A stretch of DNA of 64,000 nt from Aurantimonas sp. Leaf443 (GCF_001425575.1 NZ_LMRD01000001.1:335745-399744); one strand, 5' to 3'. Positions 39,976-49,887 are shown, numbered from the stretch's first letter. Translations and numbers: made by a program. The notes: generated by a model not told the origin, from the letters alone.

Positions 39976-41601
39976 TCAGCCCTGCAGCCGCAGCCATTCG
40001 AACCCGTGCGCCGAGAGGCGCAGGGCGCAGGCGCCCGACGCGTCGGGGCGCAGATCCGCCTCGCGGCGCAGGAGGTTGCGCGCGTGCGCCGGTCCGACGA
40101 CCGCGCCGAGATCGAGCGTCACCGGCGCGTCGGCGAGATTGTTGAGGACGACGACGACCCCGCCGCGCCATTCGAAGCGCAGCGCGACGACGCTGGAAAC
40201 GCCGAGATCGAGCACCTCCATCTCGCCCCAGCCGATCTCCCGGCAGGCGCGGCGCACGCGGATGAGGCGCTGCACCGTGGAGAGGAGCGAGGTCTCGTCC
40301 GTCTTCTGGCCCTGCGCATTGACGAAGAGCGGGCCGAAGGGCCCGTCGAGCACCGGCGCGCGGATCCAGTCCTTCGGGGCGGCCGTGGAGAAGCCGCCAT
40401 GGCCGTCCGCCGACCATTGCATGGGCGTGCGCACGGGGTGGCGCTCGGGCAGGTCCATGTTCTCGCCCATGCCGATCTCGTCGCCGTACCAGATCACCGG
40501 CGTGCCCGGCAGGGAGAGCATCAGGCTGAAGGCCATGGCGATGCGCCGCTCGTCGCCGCCCAGCATGGGCGCCAGGCGCCGGCGGATGCCGCGCTCGTAG
40601 AGCTGCATGGACTTGTCCGGCCCGAAGGCGTCGAAGACCTCCTGGCGCTCGTCCTCCGCGAGCCGGCCGAGATCGATCTCGTCGTGATTGCGCAGGAAGG
40701 TGGCCCATTGGCCGACCGCCGGGAGCGCCGGCAGCGCCTTCAGCTGGGCGCGCACCGGCTCGCCGTCGCCGCGCGCGAGCGCCAGGAAGAGCTTCTGGTT
40801 CAGCGGGAAGTTGAAGATGACGTGGAGCCGGTCGCCGCTGCCGAAATACTCGTCGGCCTCGTCCATCGTGATGTTGGCCTCGGCGAGAAGCATCGCCTCG
40901 GCCCGGCGCCAGGACAGGAAGCCCTGGAGTTCGGCGAGATAGGCGTGCGGGTCCGTGCCGTCCTCGAGCTTGGCGAGGTCTTCGAGCACGAAGGGCGCCG
41001 CGTCGATGCGAAAGCCGGAGACGCCGAGCTCCAGCCAGAAGCCCATGATGCGCTCGATCTCCTCGCGGACCTCGGGATTGGCGATGTTGAGGTCGGCCTG
41101 GTGCTCGTAGAAGCGGTGGAAGTAGTATTCCTTGCGCCGCGGATCGCGCGTCCAGGTGCTCTTCTGCACGCCCGGAAAGATGACGCCCTTATCGGCGTCC
41201 TTCGGCTTGTCCTTCCGCCAGACGTACCAGTCGCGGTATTTCGAGGCGGGATCGCCGGCGCTCGCCCGGAACCAGGGATGGTCGACGGACGTGTGGTTGA
41301 CCACGAGGTCGACGATGACGCGCAGGCCCCGGTCCGCGGCGGCGCGCATGAACTCCACGAAGTCGCCGAGCGTGCCGTAGCGCGGATCGACATTGTAGTA
41401 GTCCGAGATGTCGTAGCCGTTGTCGCGGTCGGGCGAGGGGTAGAAGGGCAGGAGCCAGATGCAGGTGGCCCCGAGCGCCTCGATATGGTCGAGACTGTCG
41501 GTGAGGCCGCGAAAGTCGCCGATGCCGTCGCCGTCCGAATCCCGGAAGGAATCGACGTCCACGCAGTAGATCACCGCGTTCTTGTACCAGAGATTGCGCA
41601 T
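39976..41601 (-). CDS. GH13 alpha-glucan enzyme, trehalose synthase-like
   Basis: The 541-residue product opens like TreS-type enzymes (LWYKNAVIYCVDVDSFRDSD, WLLPFYPSP). It carries the GH13 catalytic set: nucleophile Asp200 (GVSGFRIDAAPF), acid/base Glu241 (LLAEANI) and Asp307 (FLRNHDEIDL). The VRTPMQWS segment is typical of TreS and alpha-glucosidases. Likely activities are maltose-trehalose interconversion or alpha-glucosidase; the sequence cannot decide. The frame runs on into the desaturase region, but the ATG at 41601 is the family start. It has a short C-terminal beta domain and no fused maltokinase. Confidence 0.85.
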   Translation of the reverse strand: MRNLWYKNAVIYCVDVDSFRDSDGDGIGDFRGLTDSLDHIEALGATCIWLLPFYPSPDRDNGYDISDYYNVDPRYGTLGDFVEFMRAAADRGLRVIVDLVVNHTSVDHPWFRASAGDPASKYRDWYVWRKDKPKDADKGVIFPGVQKSTWTRDPRRKEYYFHRFYEHQADLNIANPEVREEIERIMGFWLELGVSGFRIDAAPFVLEDLAKLEDGTDPHAYLAELQGFLSWRRAEAMLLAEANITMDEADEYFGSGDRLHVIFNFPLNQKLFLALARGDGEPVRAQLKALPALPAVGQWATFLRNHDEIDLGRLAEDERQEVFDAFGPDKSMQLYERGIRRRLAPMLGGDERRIAMAFSLMLSLPGTPVIWYGDEIGMGENMDLPERHPVRTPMQWSADGHGGFSTAAPKDWIRAPVLDGPFGPLFVNAQGQKTDETSLLSTVQRLIRVRRACREIGWGEMEVLDLGVSSVVALRFEWRGGVVVVLNNLADAPVTLDLGAVVGPAHARNLLRREADLRPDASGACALRLSAHGFEWLRLQG

Positions 41602-41723
41602 CCGCTTCTCGCCCCGCCGTTCCGCTTGTCCCCGAGACCTAGCGGGGCCGGCGCGGGTTTGAATGGCGCAGCGTGCAGATCGCCGCGCGGGGCGACGGGC
41701 CGGAGCCCGTCGGCCGCGGTTCG

Positions 41724-42761
41724 TCAGGCGGCGGCGAAGGAGACGAGACGGCGCGTGCGGGTGTCCCACAGGGAGAGGCCGATGCAGCGCAGGCTCTCGC
41801 CGAGCGACAGGCGCGAGATCGAGCCGAGCAGCGGCTCGGCGTCGAGGCAGGCCTGCAGCCGGTAGTTCGGCACGCGGCTGTTGAGGTGATGGATGTGGTG
41901 CAGGCCGATATTGCCGGTGAACCACTGCAGCACCTTGGGCAGGACGTAATAGGAACTGCCGCCGAGGGCCGCCTGCTGCAGGTTCCAGTCGCAGCTCTCG
42001 TCCCAATGCGTGTGCTCGAACTGGTGCTGCACGAAGAACAGCCAGCCGCCGACCCAGGAGGCGACGAGCGCCGCCGGCAGGAGGGCGACGAGGACGGTCA
42101 CGGGCCCGACGAGGAGGGCGAGGCCGCCATAGGCGAGAAGCATGGAGACGTTCAGCGCCATGATCGAGCGCCAGGCCTCGCGCGCCGGGAGCGCCTGGCC
42201 GAAGGGCGAGCGCTGGAAGAAGACGAAGTAGAGCGGCGGTCCGACGACATGCAGCACGAGCGGATGGCGGTAGAGCCGGTAGCGCAGCTTCGCGCCGGCC
42301 GACAGCGCCCGATATTCCTCGACCGTCAGCGTGTCGACGTCGCCGATGCCGCGCCGGCCGAGATCGCCGGCGCTGGCGTGATGCAGCGTGTGCGAGCGGC
42401 TCCAGTAGCCGAAGGGCGTCAGCGTCAGCAGGCTGAGGAACCGGCCGGTCGCCTTGTTCACGCGGCGCGAGGAGAAGAAGGAATTGTGCCCGCAATCGTG
42501 CTGGATGCCGAAGAGGCGCACGAGGAAGCCGCCGGCGGGAACGGCGAGGACGAGCGGCCACCAGAGGCCGGCCGAGACGCTCCACAGGAGCACGGCGCAG
42601 AGGCCGAGGAAGGGCAGGAGCGCCGTCGCGAGCTGGAACGCCGCCAAGCGGTCGTCGGGATCGCGATAGGCCATGCAATGGCGGGCCAGACGGCGCACGG
42701 TCGCATCGTCGAGAAGGGCGGCTGGCGCCGCTTCGTACGGCGTCGGTGACAGGTTGTTCAA
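41724..42761 (-). CDS. Membrane fatty-acid desaturase
   Basis: The three His boxes of the membrane desaturase family are present: HDCGH, HTLHH and HHIHH. Four to six hydrophobic helices surround them. The enzyme would introduce a double bond into acyl lipids or a related substrate using di-iron and oxygen. The N-terminus is uncertain. The only in-frame ATG upstream (42923) adds a basic low-complexity stretch; I prefer a TTG at 42761, which gives 345 residues, but its ribosome binding site is poor. It lies 122 bases upstream of the GH13 gene on the same strand. Confidence 0.8.
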   Translation of the reverse strand: MNNLSPTPYEAAPAALLDDATVRRLARHCMAYRDPDDRLAAFQLATALLPFLGLCAVLLWSVSAGLWWPLVLAVPAGGFLVRLFGIQHDCGHNSFFSSRRVNKATGRFLSLLTLTPFGYWSRSHTLHHASAGDLGRRGIGDVDTLTVEEYRALSAGAKLRYRLYRHPLVLHVVGPPLYFVFFQRSPFGQALPAREAWRSIMALNVSMLLAYGGLALLVGPVTVLVALLPAALVASWVGGWLFFVQHQFEHTHWDESCDWNLQQAALGGSSYYVLPKVLQWFTGNIGLHHIHHLNSRVPNYRLQACLDAEPLLGSISRLSLGESLRCIGLSLWDTRTRRLVSFAAA

Positions 42762-43068
42762 GGAAGGTCCGTTCAGAAGAGCGTGCGGCAGGCGCCGCCG
42801 GGGCAGGGCACGCTTCGGCGCGGCCGTCCGGACTCTATACAGGGAAAGAGCGGCGGCTCCATGACCCCGGAGCGGCGACTGCGGGACGGGACGGGCTTTC
42901 GCGTCGCGATAGGGCCGTTTCACGTCGCTCCTGACGCGATGGTGATCGCGGCCCGGAAGACCTGCCGGAACCGGCGCAGCGGTGGCGCGTCATCGCAGGA
43001 CCGCCCGGCGTCGCGCGGTCACCGGTCGGCCGGGCTCAGGTTTTGGCGATGCCGAGAGAAGGGGTTCG
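42762..43068. other. Divergent spacer between desaturase and RND genes
   Basis: In this 307-base gap the frames on both strands are open but low in complexity and show no family similarity. It must carry both promoters. I see no convincing operator or repeat. Confidence 0.35.
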
Positions 43069-44226
43069 ATGAAGCCTGTTCGCATCGCCATCGCGGGTCT
43101 CCTCGTCGCGGCCGCCGGCGTCGGCGGCCTCTACGGCTCCGGCTTCCTTCTCGATCGCTTCATGCCGCAGGACGAGGCGTCGGCCGCGCCGAGGGCCGAG
43201 CGCCGTGCCCGCGTCGAAGTGGCGCAGGCGAGGCGCGAGCCCGTGCGCCTCACCGCCGAGGCCATCGGCTCCACCAAGGCGATCCAGTCCATCGATGTCC
43301 AGCCCATGGCCGACGGGCGGGTGGTCGCGGTCAATATCGAGGAAGGGTCGGACGTTCGCGCCGGCACCGTCCTCGTCCAGCTCGACGACCGCGCCGAGCG
43401 GGCGGCGCTGAAGGAGGCGGATGCCTCGCTCGCCGAGGTGCGCAGCGCCTATCAGCGCTCGCTCTCGCTCGCCGAGCGCAACGTGCAGAGCGATGCTGCG
43501 TTGGAATCGACGCGCGCGCAGGTGCTGCGCGCCGAGGCGGTGCGCGAGCAGGCCGCCAATGCCGTCGCCGACCGGCAGGCCATCGCCGCCTTCGACGGGC
43601 GCGTCGGGCTTTCGGAGGTCGATGTCGGCCAGCGCGTGACGACGGCGAGCATCCTCACGACGCTCGACGATCTCTCCCGCATCGAGGTGACCTTCTCTCT
43701 GCCCGAGGCCTATCTGGCGCAGGTGCGGCCCGGCCAGGTCGTCGTCGCCCGCAGCGACGCCTTCCCCGACCGGCCCTTCGAGGGAAAGGTCGAGACGATC
43801 GACACGCGCGTCGACGCGGCCTCGCGCGCCTTCGCGGTGCGCGCCACGATCCCCAATGCCGATCGCTCGCTCGTGACGGGCATGTTCCTGCAGATCGCGC
43901 TCGTCATCGAGGAGCGCCAGTCCGTGACCGTGCCGGAGGTCGCCGTGGTCAACGAGGGCGACCGGACGCATGTCTTTGCGGCGACGGCCGACAAGGCGGA
44001 GCGGCGCGAGGTGCGCATCGGCCTTCGCCGCGACGGGCGGGTGGAGATCCTGGAGGGGCTGGACGAGGGCGTGCCCGTCGTCGTCAGCGGCCTTCAGGGC
44101 GTCGAGGACGGCGCGGCCGTGGAGATCGTCGCGCCGGCCGGTGGCGACGGGAAAAACGCGCCGCCGCGGGACGAGGGCGCGCCGCCCGCGCCGACGGCGT
44201 CGGCCGCCGGCGGGGGTCTGGGATGA
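43069..44226 (+). CDS. RND efflux periplasmic adaptor (membrane fusion protein)
   Basis: The 385-residue product has an N-terminal membrane anchor (IAIAGLLVAAAGVGGLYGSG) rather than a clear lipobox. It then has lipoyl half-motifs (VVAVNIEEGSDVRAGTVLVQLDD and AFDGRVGLSEVDVGQRV) around a coiled-coil hairpin, a beta-barrel and a membrane-proximal domain, and ends in a disordered Gly/Ala/Pro tail. It links the RND pump to an outer-membrane channel. The pump gene starts in a 4-base ATGA overlap. No TolC-type gene is adjacent. Confidence 0.93.
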   Translation: MKPVRIAIAGLLVAAAGVGGLYGSGFLLDRFMPQDEASAAPRAERRARVEVAQARREPVRLTAEAIGSTKAIQSIDVQPMADGRVVAVNIEEGSDVRAGTVLVQLDDRAERAALKEADASLAEVRSAYQRSLSLAERNVQSDAALESTRAQVLRAEAVREQAANAVADRQAIAAFDGRVGLSEVDVGQRVTTASILTTLDDLSRIEVTFSLPEAYLAQVRPGQVVVARSDAFPDRPFEGKVETIDTRVDAASRAFAVRATIPNADRSLVTGMFLQIALVIEERQSVTVPEVAVVNEGDRTHVFAATADKAERREVRIGLRRDGRVEILEGLDEGVPVVVSGLQGVEDGAAVEIVAPAGGDGKNAPPRDEGAPPAPTASAAGGGLG

Positions 44227-47200
44227 CCCTTTCCGATCTCTGCCTGCGCCGGCCCGTCCTTGCCATCGTCATGAACGTCCTGGTGCTCGTCGGGGGCGCG
44301 GCGGCGCTCCTGACGCTTCCCGTGCGCGAACTGCCCGACATCGACACCGCGCAGATCACCGTGACCGTCGCCTACGAGGGCGCCGCCCCGGAGGTCGTGG
44401 ACGCGCAGATCACCACGATCGTGGAGGGCGCCATTTCCGGCGTGTCGGGCATCCGCTCGGTCTCCTCGGAGGCCGAGCGCGGGCAGAGCCGCACCGTCAT
44501 CGAATTCGACACGAGCCGCGACATCGACGACGCGGCCAACGACGTGCGCTCGGAGATGGCGCGCGTCTCGCAGGACCTGCCCGAGGAGGCGGACGAGCCG
44601 CTGATCGAGAAGAACGACAGCGAGAGCGATCCCGTCATCCGCCTGTCGATGACCAGCGACCGGCTGAGCGCGGCCGACCTCACCGACTATGCCGACCGCT
44701 ACATCGTCGACCAGCTGGCGACGATCGAGGGCGTGGCGAGCGTGGAGATCAACGGCGAGCGCGCCTATGCGATGCGCGTCTGGCTCGACCGGCGCGCGCT
44801 CTCGGCGCGCGGCGTCACCGTCTCGGACGTGACGACGGCGCTCGAGAACAACAATGTCGAGCTGCCGGCCGGCGAGATCGAGACCGCCGACCGCCAGTTC
44901 CAGGTGCGCACGACGACGCGTTTCCGCGAGCCGGCCGAGTTCGAGCGGCTGATCGTGCGCCAGACCGAGGCCTATCCGATCCGCCTCGGCGACGTGGCGC
45001 AAGTGGAAGTCGGCGTGGAGGACGACGACACGATCTTCCGCGCCAACGGCGTCACCTCCGTCGGCCTCGGCGTCATCCGCCAGTCGCAGTCGAACACGGT
45101 GCAGATCTCCGACGCCGTCCAGGCGGAGGTCGCGCGCCTCGCCGAGACGCTGCCGGAGGGCACGCGGATCGCCGTCTCCAGCGACGACGCGGTCTTCATC
45201 CGCTCGTCCATCCACGAGGTCGTCGTCACGCTCGTCATCGCCATCGCGCTGGTCGTGGCGGTGAACTTCCTCTTCCTCGCCTCGCTGCGCGCCACGATCG
45301 TGCCGGCCGTCACCATTCCGATCTCGCTGATCGGCGCCTGCGCGGGGCTCGCGCTTCTCGGCTTCTCCATCAACATCCTGACGCTCTTCGCGCTGATCCT
45401 GGCCATCGGCCTCGTCGTGGACGATGCGATCGTGGTCCTGGAGAACATCCAGCGGCGCATCGACGAGGGCGAGAGCCGGCTGGCGGCAAGTTCGCTGGGC
45501 GCGAGCCAGGTGACCTTCGCCGTGCTCGCGACCTCGGGGACGCTGATCGCCGTCTTCGTGCCGCTCTCATTCCTGCAAGGGCAGGTGGGGCGGCTCTTCT
45601 CCGAGTTCGGTCTCGTGCTCGGCGTCGCCGTGGCGATCTCGACCTTCGTCTCGCTCTCGCTCTGTCCGATGCTCTGCGCCTTCGTGCTGCAGGAGCCGGG
45701 CGCCGGCAAGAGCCGGTTCGAGCGCTTCGTCGAACGCCGGCTGGAGGGGCTCAACCGGCTCTACCGCGCCGCGCTCTCACGCGCCCTGCGCTTTCCCGCC
45801 TTCGTCCTGGCGATCGCCGTCTTCATCGCGGCGAGCTCCGTCGCCCTCTACGAGCGCCTTCCCAACGAGCTGACGCCGCCCGAGGACCGGGGGCAGTTCT
45901 TCGTGCGCATCGAGGCGCCGCTCGGCTCGAGCCTTGCCTATACCGACAAGGCGACGGGCGAGGTGGAGGCGATCCTCCAGCCGCTGCGCGAGGCGGGGCT
46001 CGTCACCAACGTCCTGTCGATCGTCGGGCAGTACAACGAGCTGCGCCGTGCCTTCGTCATCGTGCGCCTGTCCGACTGGGCCGAGCGCGAGGAGAGCACG
46101 CAGGCGCTGATCGAGCGGTTGCGGCCCCAGATCGCGCGCATCACGGGCGCGCAGGCCCGGCTCGGCGCGCCCGCGGGCCTCGGCCTTCGCGGCTCCAACA
46201 ACCCGTTGCAGATCTCCGTCGGCGGCCCGCAGTTCGACGAGGTGAACGCCTCGGCCGAGACGCTCGCCGAGGCGATGCGCGCCAACGAGGGCCTTACCGG
46301 CATCGAGGTCGTCGCCGACAACAACCAGCCGGGCTACGAGATTTCCGTCAATCGCGACCGGGCGCGCGATCTGGGCGTGGAGGTGCGCGACGTGTCGGAG
46401 GCGCTGCAGACGCTCTTCGCCTCCAACGACGTGACCGAATACGAGGACCGGGGCCGGCAATATCCGGTGATCGTGCAGGCGCGCACCGACGACCGCAACA
46501 GCGCCCGCGACCTCTCCAACGTCTTCCTGCGCAATGCCGAGGGCGGGCTCGTGGCGCTGGACGGACTGGTGGACGTGGCCGAGACGGCGACGCCGCGGGC
46601 GCTGAACCGCTACGACCGGCTGCCCTCGGTGGAGGTCTCGGCGGGACTGGCGGAGGGCTACGATCTCGGCCGCGCCATCGACTTCGTGAATGCGGCGGCG
46701 GCCGAGAAGCTGCCGGCCGGCACGCAGATCGCCTACAAGGGCCAGGCGCGCGAGTTCCTGGACACGTCCGGCGGCATCCTCGTCGTCTTCGGCATCGCGC
46801 TTCTCATCGTGTTCCTGGTGCTGGCGGGCCAGTTCGAGAGCTTCGTGCACCCGATCATCATTCTCCTGACCGTGCCGCTCGGCATCGCGGGGGCGCTCGC
46901 CACGATCCTCTTCACCGGCCAGTCGCTGAACATCTACAGCCAGGTCGGGCTCATCCTGCTCGTCGGGCTGATGGCCAAGAACGGCATCCTGATCGTGGAA
47001 TTCGCCAACCAGCTGCGCGACGAGGGGCGCTCGGTGCGCGAGGCGATCCTGGAAGGATCGGTGGTGCGCCTGCGGCCGATCCTGATGACGACGGTGGCGA
47101 CCGTCCTCGGCGCCGTGCCGCTGATGCTGACGGGCGGCGCGGGATCGGAGAGCCGCGCGGCGATCGGCGCGGTCATCGTCGGCGGCTTCACGGTGGCGAC

Positions 47201-47351
47201 GGTGCTGACGCTCTTCGTGACGCCCGTGATCTACGATCTCCTGGCGCGCTTCACGAGCCCGCGCAGCGCGGTGGCCGGAGAGCTCGACGCCGCCCTCGAC
47301 AAGGCGGCGGCGGGACACGAGCCCGAGGCCGCGCCCGCGCCCGCCGAATAG
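44223..47351 (+). CDS. RND-family multidrug efflux pump, HAE-1 type
   Basis: The 1042-residue inner-membrane pump has the usual 12-helix RND layout. The N-terminal helix is followed by PVRELPDIDTAQITVTVAYEGAAPEVVD, a first periplasmic loop, and helices with the charged helix-4 motif (LALILAIGLVVDDAIVVLEN) containing the proton-relay Asp pair. The second half shows GLMAKNGILIVEFANQLRDEG. Substrates may be drugs, solvents or metabolites; sequence alone cannot tell. It is translationally coupled to the adaptor. The frame is open far upstream of the true start. Confidence 0.95.
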   Translation: MTLSDLCLRRPVLAIVMNVLVLVGGAAALLTLPVRELPDIDTAQITVTVAYEGAAPEVVDAQITTIVEGAISGVSGIRSVSSEAERGQSRTVIEFDTSRDIDDAANDVRSEMARVSQDLPEEADEPLIEKNDSESDPVIRLSMTSDRLSAADLTDYADRYIVDQLATIEGVASVEINGERAYAMRVWLDRRALSARGVTVSDVTTALENNNVELPAGEIETADRQFQVRTTTRFREPAEFERLIVRQTEAYPIRLGDVAQVEVGVEDDDTIFRANGVTSVGLGVIRQSQSNTVQISDAVQAEVARLAETLPEGTRIAVSSDDAVFIRSSIHEVVVTLVIAIALVVAVNFLFLASLRATIVPAVTIPISLIGACAGLALLGFSINILTLFALILAIGLVVDDAIVVLENIQRRIDEGESRLAASSLGASQVTFAVLATSGTLIAVFVPLSFLQGQVGRLFSEFGLVLGVAVAISTFVSLSLCPMLCAFVLQEPGAGKSRFERFVERRLEGLNRLYRAALSRALRFPAFVLAIAVFIAASSVALYERLPNELTPPEDRGQFFVRIEAPLGSSLAYTDKATGEVEAILQPLREAGLVTNVLSIVGQYNELRRAFVIVRLSDWAEREESTQALIERLRPQIARITGAQARLGAPAGLGLRGSNNPLQISVGGPQFDEVNASAETLAEAMRANEGLTGIEVVADNNQPGYEISVNRDRARDLGVEVRDVSEALQTLFASNDVTEYEDRGRQYPVIVQARTDDRNSARDLSNVFLRNAEGGLVALDGLVDVAETATPRALNRYDRLPSVEVSAGLAEGYDLGRAIDFVNAAAAEKLPAGTQIAYKGQAREFLDTSGGILVVFGIALLIVFLVLAGQFESFVHPIIILLTVPLGIAGALATILFTGQSLNIYSQVGLILLVGLMAKNGILIVEFANQLRDEGRSVREAILEGSVVRLRPILMTTVATVLGAVPLMLTGGAGSESRAAIGAVIVGGFTVATVLTLFVTPVIYDLLARFTSPRSAVAGELDAALDKAAAGHEPEAAPAPAE

Positions 47352-47379
47352 CGGAGCGGGCGTCGGCGCGGAGCAGGTC

Positions 47380-48129
47380 TCAGACGGCGATCGCCATCGG
47401 CATCGCCGGAAGAGGCCGCGCGGTCCGCGCCGTTGCCGGCGCGAGCGCCAGGACGACGGCGGCGTCGGCATGCAGCAGCGTGGAATCGAAGGCCGGCAGG
47501 CAGCAGTCGCTCGGGTCGATGAGGAGCCCGATCTCGGTGCAGCCGAGGATGACGCTGTCGGCGCCCGCCGCCCGGCCGCGCGCGACGATGTCGAGATAGG
47601 CGCGGCGCGACGCGGGCGTCACGATGCCCCGGCACAGTTCGTCGAAGATGATGTCGTGGACGGTCGCGCGGTCGGCGGCGTCGGGCACCAGCGCCTCGAT
47701 CCCGTGGCGCTCGGCGAGGCGGTCGCGGTAGAAGCGCTCCTCCATCGTGTAGCGCGTGGCCAGAAGCAGCGGCCGGCGATGGCCGGCGGCCTTCACCGCC
47801 GCGCCGGTCGTGTCGCAGATATGCACGAGCGGCACGGAGATTGCGGCCTGCACGGGCTCGGCGAGAAGATGCATCGTGTTGGTGCAGATGAGGACGAGGT
47901 CGGCGCCCGCCGCCTCGAGATCGGCCGCGATGGCCGAAAGGCGCCGCGCCGCGCCGTCCCAGTCGGCGGCCTTCTGCAGGGCGACGATCTCGTGGAAGTT
48001 CACCGAACGCATCAGGATCTCGGCCGAGTGCAGGCCGCCGAGGCGCGCGCGCACGCTCTCGTTGATGCGGCGATAGTAGACCGCCGTGCTCTCCCAGCTC
48101 ATGCCGCCGATCAAACCGATGCACTTCAT
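47380..48129 (-). CDS. Aspartate/glutamate racemase family protein
   Basis: The 249-residue product has the two catalytic Cys contexts, CTNTMH (first half) and GCTEIG (second half). It begins MKCIGLIGGMSWESTAVYYR, as in the YgeA-like branch. Such enzymes racemise amino acids without cofactor; substrates range from aspartate to broader sets. It ends close to the RND gene in convergent orientation and is preceded by an unusually AT-rich spacer. Confidence 0.92.
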   Translation of the reverse strand: MKCIGLIGGMSWESTAVYYRRINESVRARLGGLHSAEILMRSVNFHEIVALQKAADWDGAARRLSAIAADLEAAGADLVLICTNTMHLLAEPVQAAISVPLVHICDTTGAAVKAAGHRRPLLLATRYTMEERFYRDRLAERHGIEALVPDAADRATVHDIIFDELCRGIVTPASRRAYLDIVARGRAAGADSVILGCTEIGLLIDPSDCCLPAFDSTLLHADAAVVLALAPATARTARPLPAMPMAIAV

Positions 48130-48204
48130 GACCCGCTCCTTCGCCCGTCCGGCCCGTTTGGAACCCCGGGACGGAGCCTAGCGGAAACGGCGGGGAAGGT
48201 GTGT

Positions 48205-48300
48205 GCGTATTTGCTACAAAACAATGCAAAAACGATAAGAAAAATCTATATAAACGGCATTAAGAAGAATAAATCAGTCGTATAATAGAAAATGGCGATA
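48205..48300. other. AT-rich island between the racemase and a small orphan gene
   Basis: About 95 bases here are strikingly A- and T-rich (for example AAAAATCTATATAAACGGC and CGTATAATAGAAAATGGCG) in an otherwise very GC-rich window. A TATAAT-like hexamer lies at 48281-48286. No frame of useful length spans it. It could be a promoter region, a protein-bound curved site or a transfer boundary. Confidence 0.5.
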
Positions 48301-48334
48301 CGATCGATCCCGATCGCTCTTCGAGCGTTGCGTC

Positions 48335-48640
48335 TCAGGCCGCCAGCGCCGCGCGCGCCTCCGCAGGCGCGTCGGCAAGGCCGCGGGCGTAGCGCTCCGC
48401 CTCCGCGAAGGCGGCCGCGGGGAAGACGGCGGCGAGCCGCACCTCCGCCCGGCCGGCGCGCAGTTCGGCGGGCACGAGATAGACGTGACAGTGGATCCCG
48501 GCGCCGCGATGCGTGACGAGCGCGACGTGATGCAGCCCGCTTCCCGGCCCCTTGCGAAGGGCGCGGGTGCCCAGGATCGACACCGTGTCGCCCGCGCGAA
48601 GCGGCAGGCGGGAGAGGAGATCGGGATGCGTGTCGCCCAT
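48335..48640 (-). CDS. Small hypothetical protein
   Basis: I do not recognise this 101-residue protein. From the ATG at 48640 it reads as a compact soluble domain with beta-like segments (DTVSILGTRAL, HHVALVTHRG, CHVYLVPAEL) and an Ala-rich C-terminal helix. The longer open frame extends upstream antisense to speB, where it is a shadow. Base composition and amino-acid pattern suit real coding, but the ribosome binding site is weak. No operon partner is obvious. Confidence 0.5.
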   Translation of the reverse strand: MGDTHPDLLSRLPLRAGDTVSILGTRALRKGPGSGLHHVALVTHRGAGIHCHVYLVPAELRAGRAEVRLAAVFPAAAFAEAERYARGLADAPAEARAALAA

Positions 48641-48852
48641 GTCGAGATCCGTGGCTTGTGCCGGGTCGCGACGAGATGGGGCGCATGATCCGCTTGGTTG
48701 CCGGAACGGCCACATCCTCCCTTGCGGGAGCGCCACCTTGCCCGGAAAGGCAGGTTGGCGTCGGGCCGCGGCCCAACTCCTGATGTCGCCCGTGCCATAA
48801 GCCAGAGGCCGGCGGCGCGCAAGGGCAGGGCGCGCCGCCGGCGGATGCCGCG

Positions 48853-49887
48853 TCAGGGGCGGAGCGGCAGGAGGCTCAGGATCTCGAACAGCATCTGCGC
48901 GCCGGCCTGCGCCGTGTTGGTCGTCGCGTCGTATTGCGGCGCCACCTCGACGAGATCGCCGCCGACGAAGTTCAGACCGGCGAGGCCCCGCAGCAGCGCC
49001 TGCGCCTCGCGCGTCGTCAGCCCGCCCACCTCGGGCGTGCCCGTGCCGGGCGCGAAGGCCGGATCGAGACTGTCGACGTCGAAGGAGAGATAGGTCGGCC
49101 CGTCGCCGACGACGGCGCGCGCCTTCTCCACGATCGCGGCAATGCCGAGCCCGGTGACCTCCTCGGCGTGGATCACCGTCATTCCGCTCTCGTAGGAGAA
49201 CTCCCACAGATATTCCGACGAGCCGCGGATGCCGATCTGGATCGTGCGGCGCGGGTCGAGCACGCCCTCCAGCACCGCCTGCCGGAACGGGCCGCCATGG
49301 TGGAACTTGCAGCCGTCGAAGAGGCCGGACGTGTCGCAATGGGCATCGACATGGATCATGCCGACCGGGCGCTCCGCGCCGATGGCGCGCAGGATCGGCA
49401 GGGAGATCGAATGGTCGCCGCCGACCGAGAGCGGCGTCACGCCGGCGGCGACGATCCGGGCGATCGTCGCCTCGATATCGGCGTGCGAGGTCGCGAGGTC
49501 GAAGCGGCTGCGGAAGGGCACGTCGCCGATATCGGCGACTTTCAGCTCCGCCGCCGGCATGGTCTTCAGCACATGGTTGTAGGGGCCGATGCGCTCGATG
49601 GCGCGCAGGGCGCGCGGGCCGAAGCGCGAGCCGTTGCGGTTGGTGACGCCCAGATCCATCGGCATGCCGATCAGCGCGACGTCGAGGCCGGCAAGGTCCG
49701 GGGCGCTCCAGTCCACCGCGCGATAGGGCACGTCGAGCAGCGTCGGCAGGCCCGCATAGGGCGCGACGCGCGTGCCCTTCGGGTCGAAGAGCCGGTCGGC
49801 CACGCGGGCAAAGCCCTCGTCGTAGATGCGCCGCTCGTTCTCGCCGGCGAAGCGATCGTTGAGGGCCTTCAGCTCGTCCGGCGTCAT
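48853..49887 (-). CDS. speB: Agmatinase-family ureohydrolase
   Basis: The 344-residue product is a manganese ureohydrolase with metal motifs GGDHSISLP, HVDAHCDT and SFDVDSLDPAFAPGTGTPE. It also resembles guanidinobutyrases and guanidinopropionases (MDLGVTNRNGSRFGPRALR, IQIGIRGS). Agmatine is therefore only one candidate substrate. The ATG at 49887 has AAGGAGAGG and overlaps the stop of the upstream aminotransferase by ATGA, so the two are translated together. That pairing could fit a guanidino-compound pathway, which is inference. Confidence 0.88.
   Translation of the reverse strand: MTPDELKALNDRFAGENERRIYDEGFARVADRLFDPKGTRVAPYAGLPTLLDVPYRAVDWSAPDLAGLDVALIGMPMDLGVTNRNGSRFGPRALRAIERIGPYNHVLKTMPAAELKVADIGDVPFRSRFDLATSHADIEATIARIVAAGVTPLSVGGDHSISLPILRAIGAERPVGMIHVDAHCDTSGLFDGCKFHHGGPFRQAVLEGVLDPRRTIQIGIRGSSEYLWEFSYESGMTVIHAEEVTGLGIAAIVEKARAVVGDGPTYLSFDVDSLDPAFAPGTGTPEVGGLTTREAQALLRGLAGLNFVGGDLVEVAPQYDATTNTAQAGAQMLFEILSLLPLRP

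Noticed and set aside
43970-47599. Plus-strand 1209-codon frame overlapping the RND pump
   Set aside because: It lies one frame off from the pump, which carries all RND motifs; the alternative is Arg-rich and lacks hydrophobic helices.
48641-48852. Possible extra gene between the small orphan gene and speB
   Set aside because: Frames here are short or are extensions of shadows. Only small palindromes are seen, with no start plus ribosome binding site.
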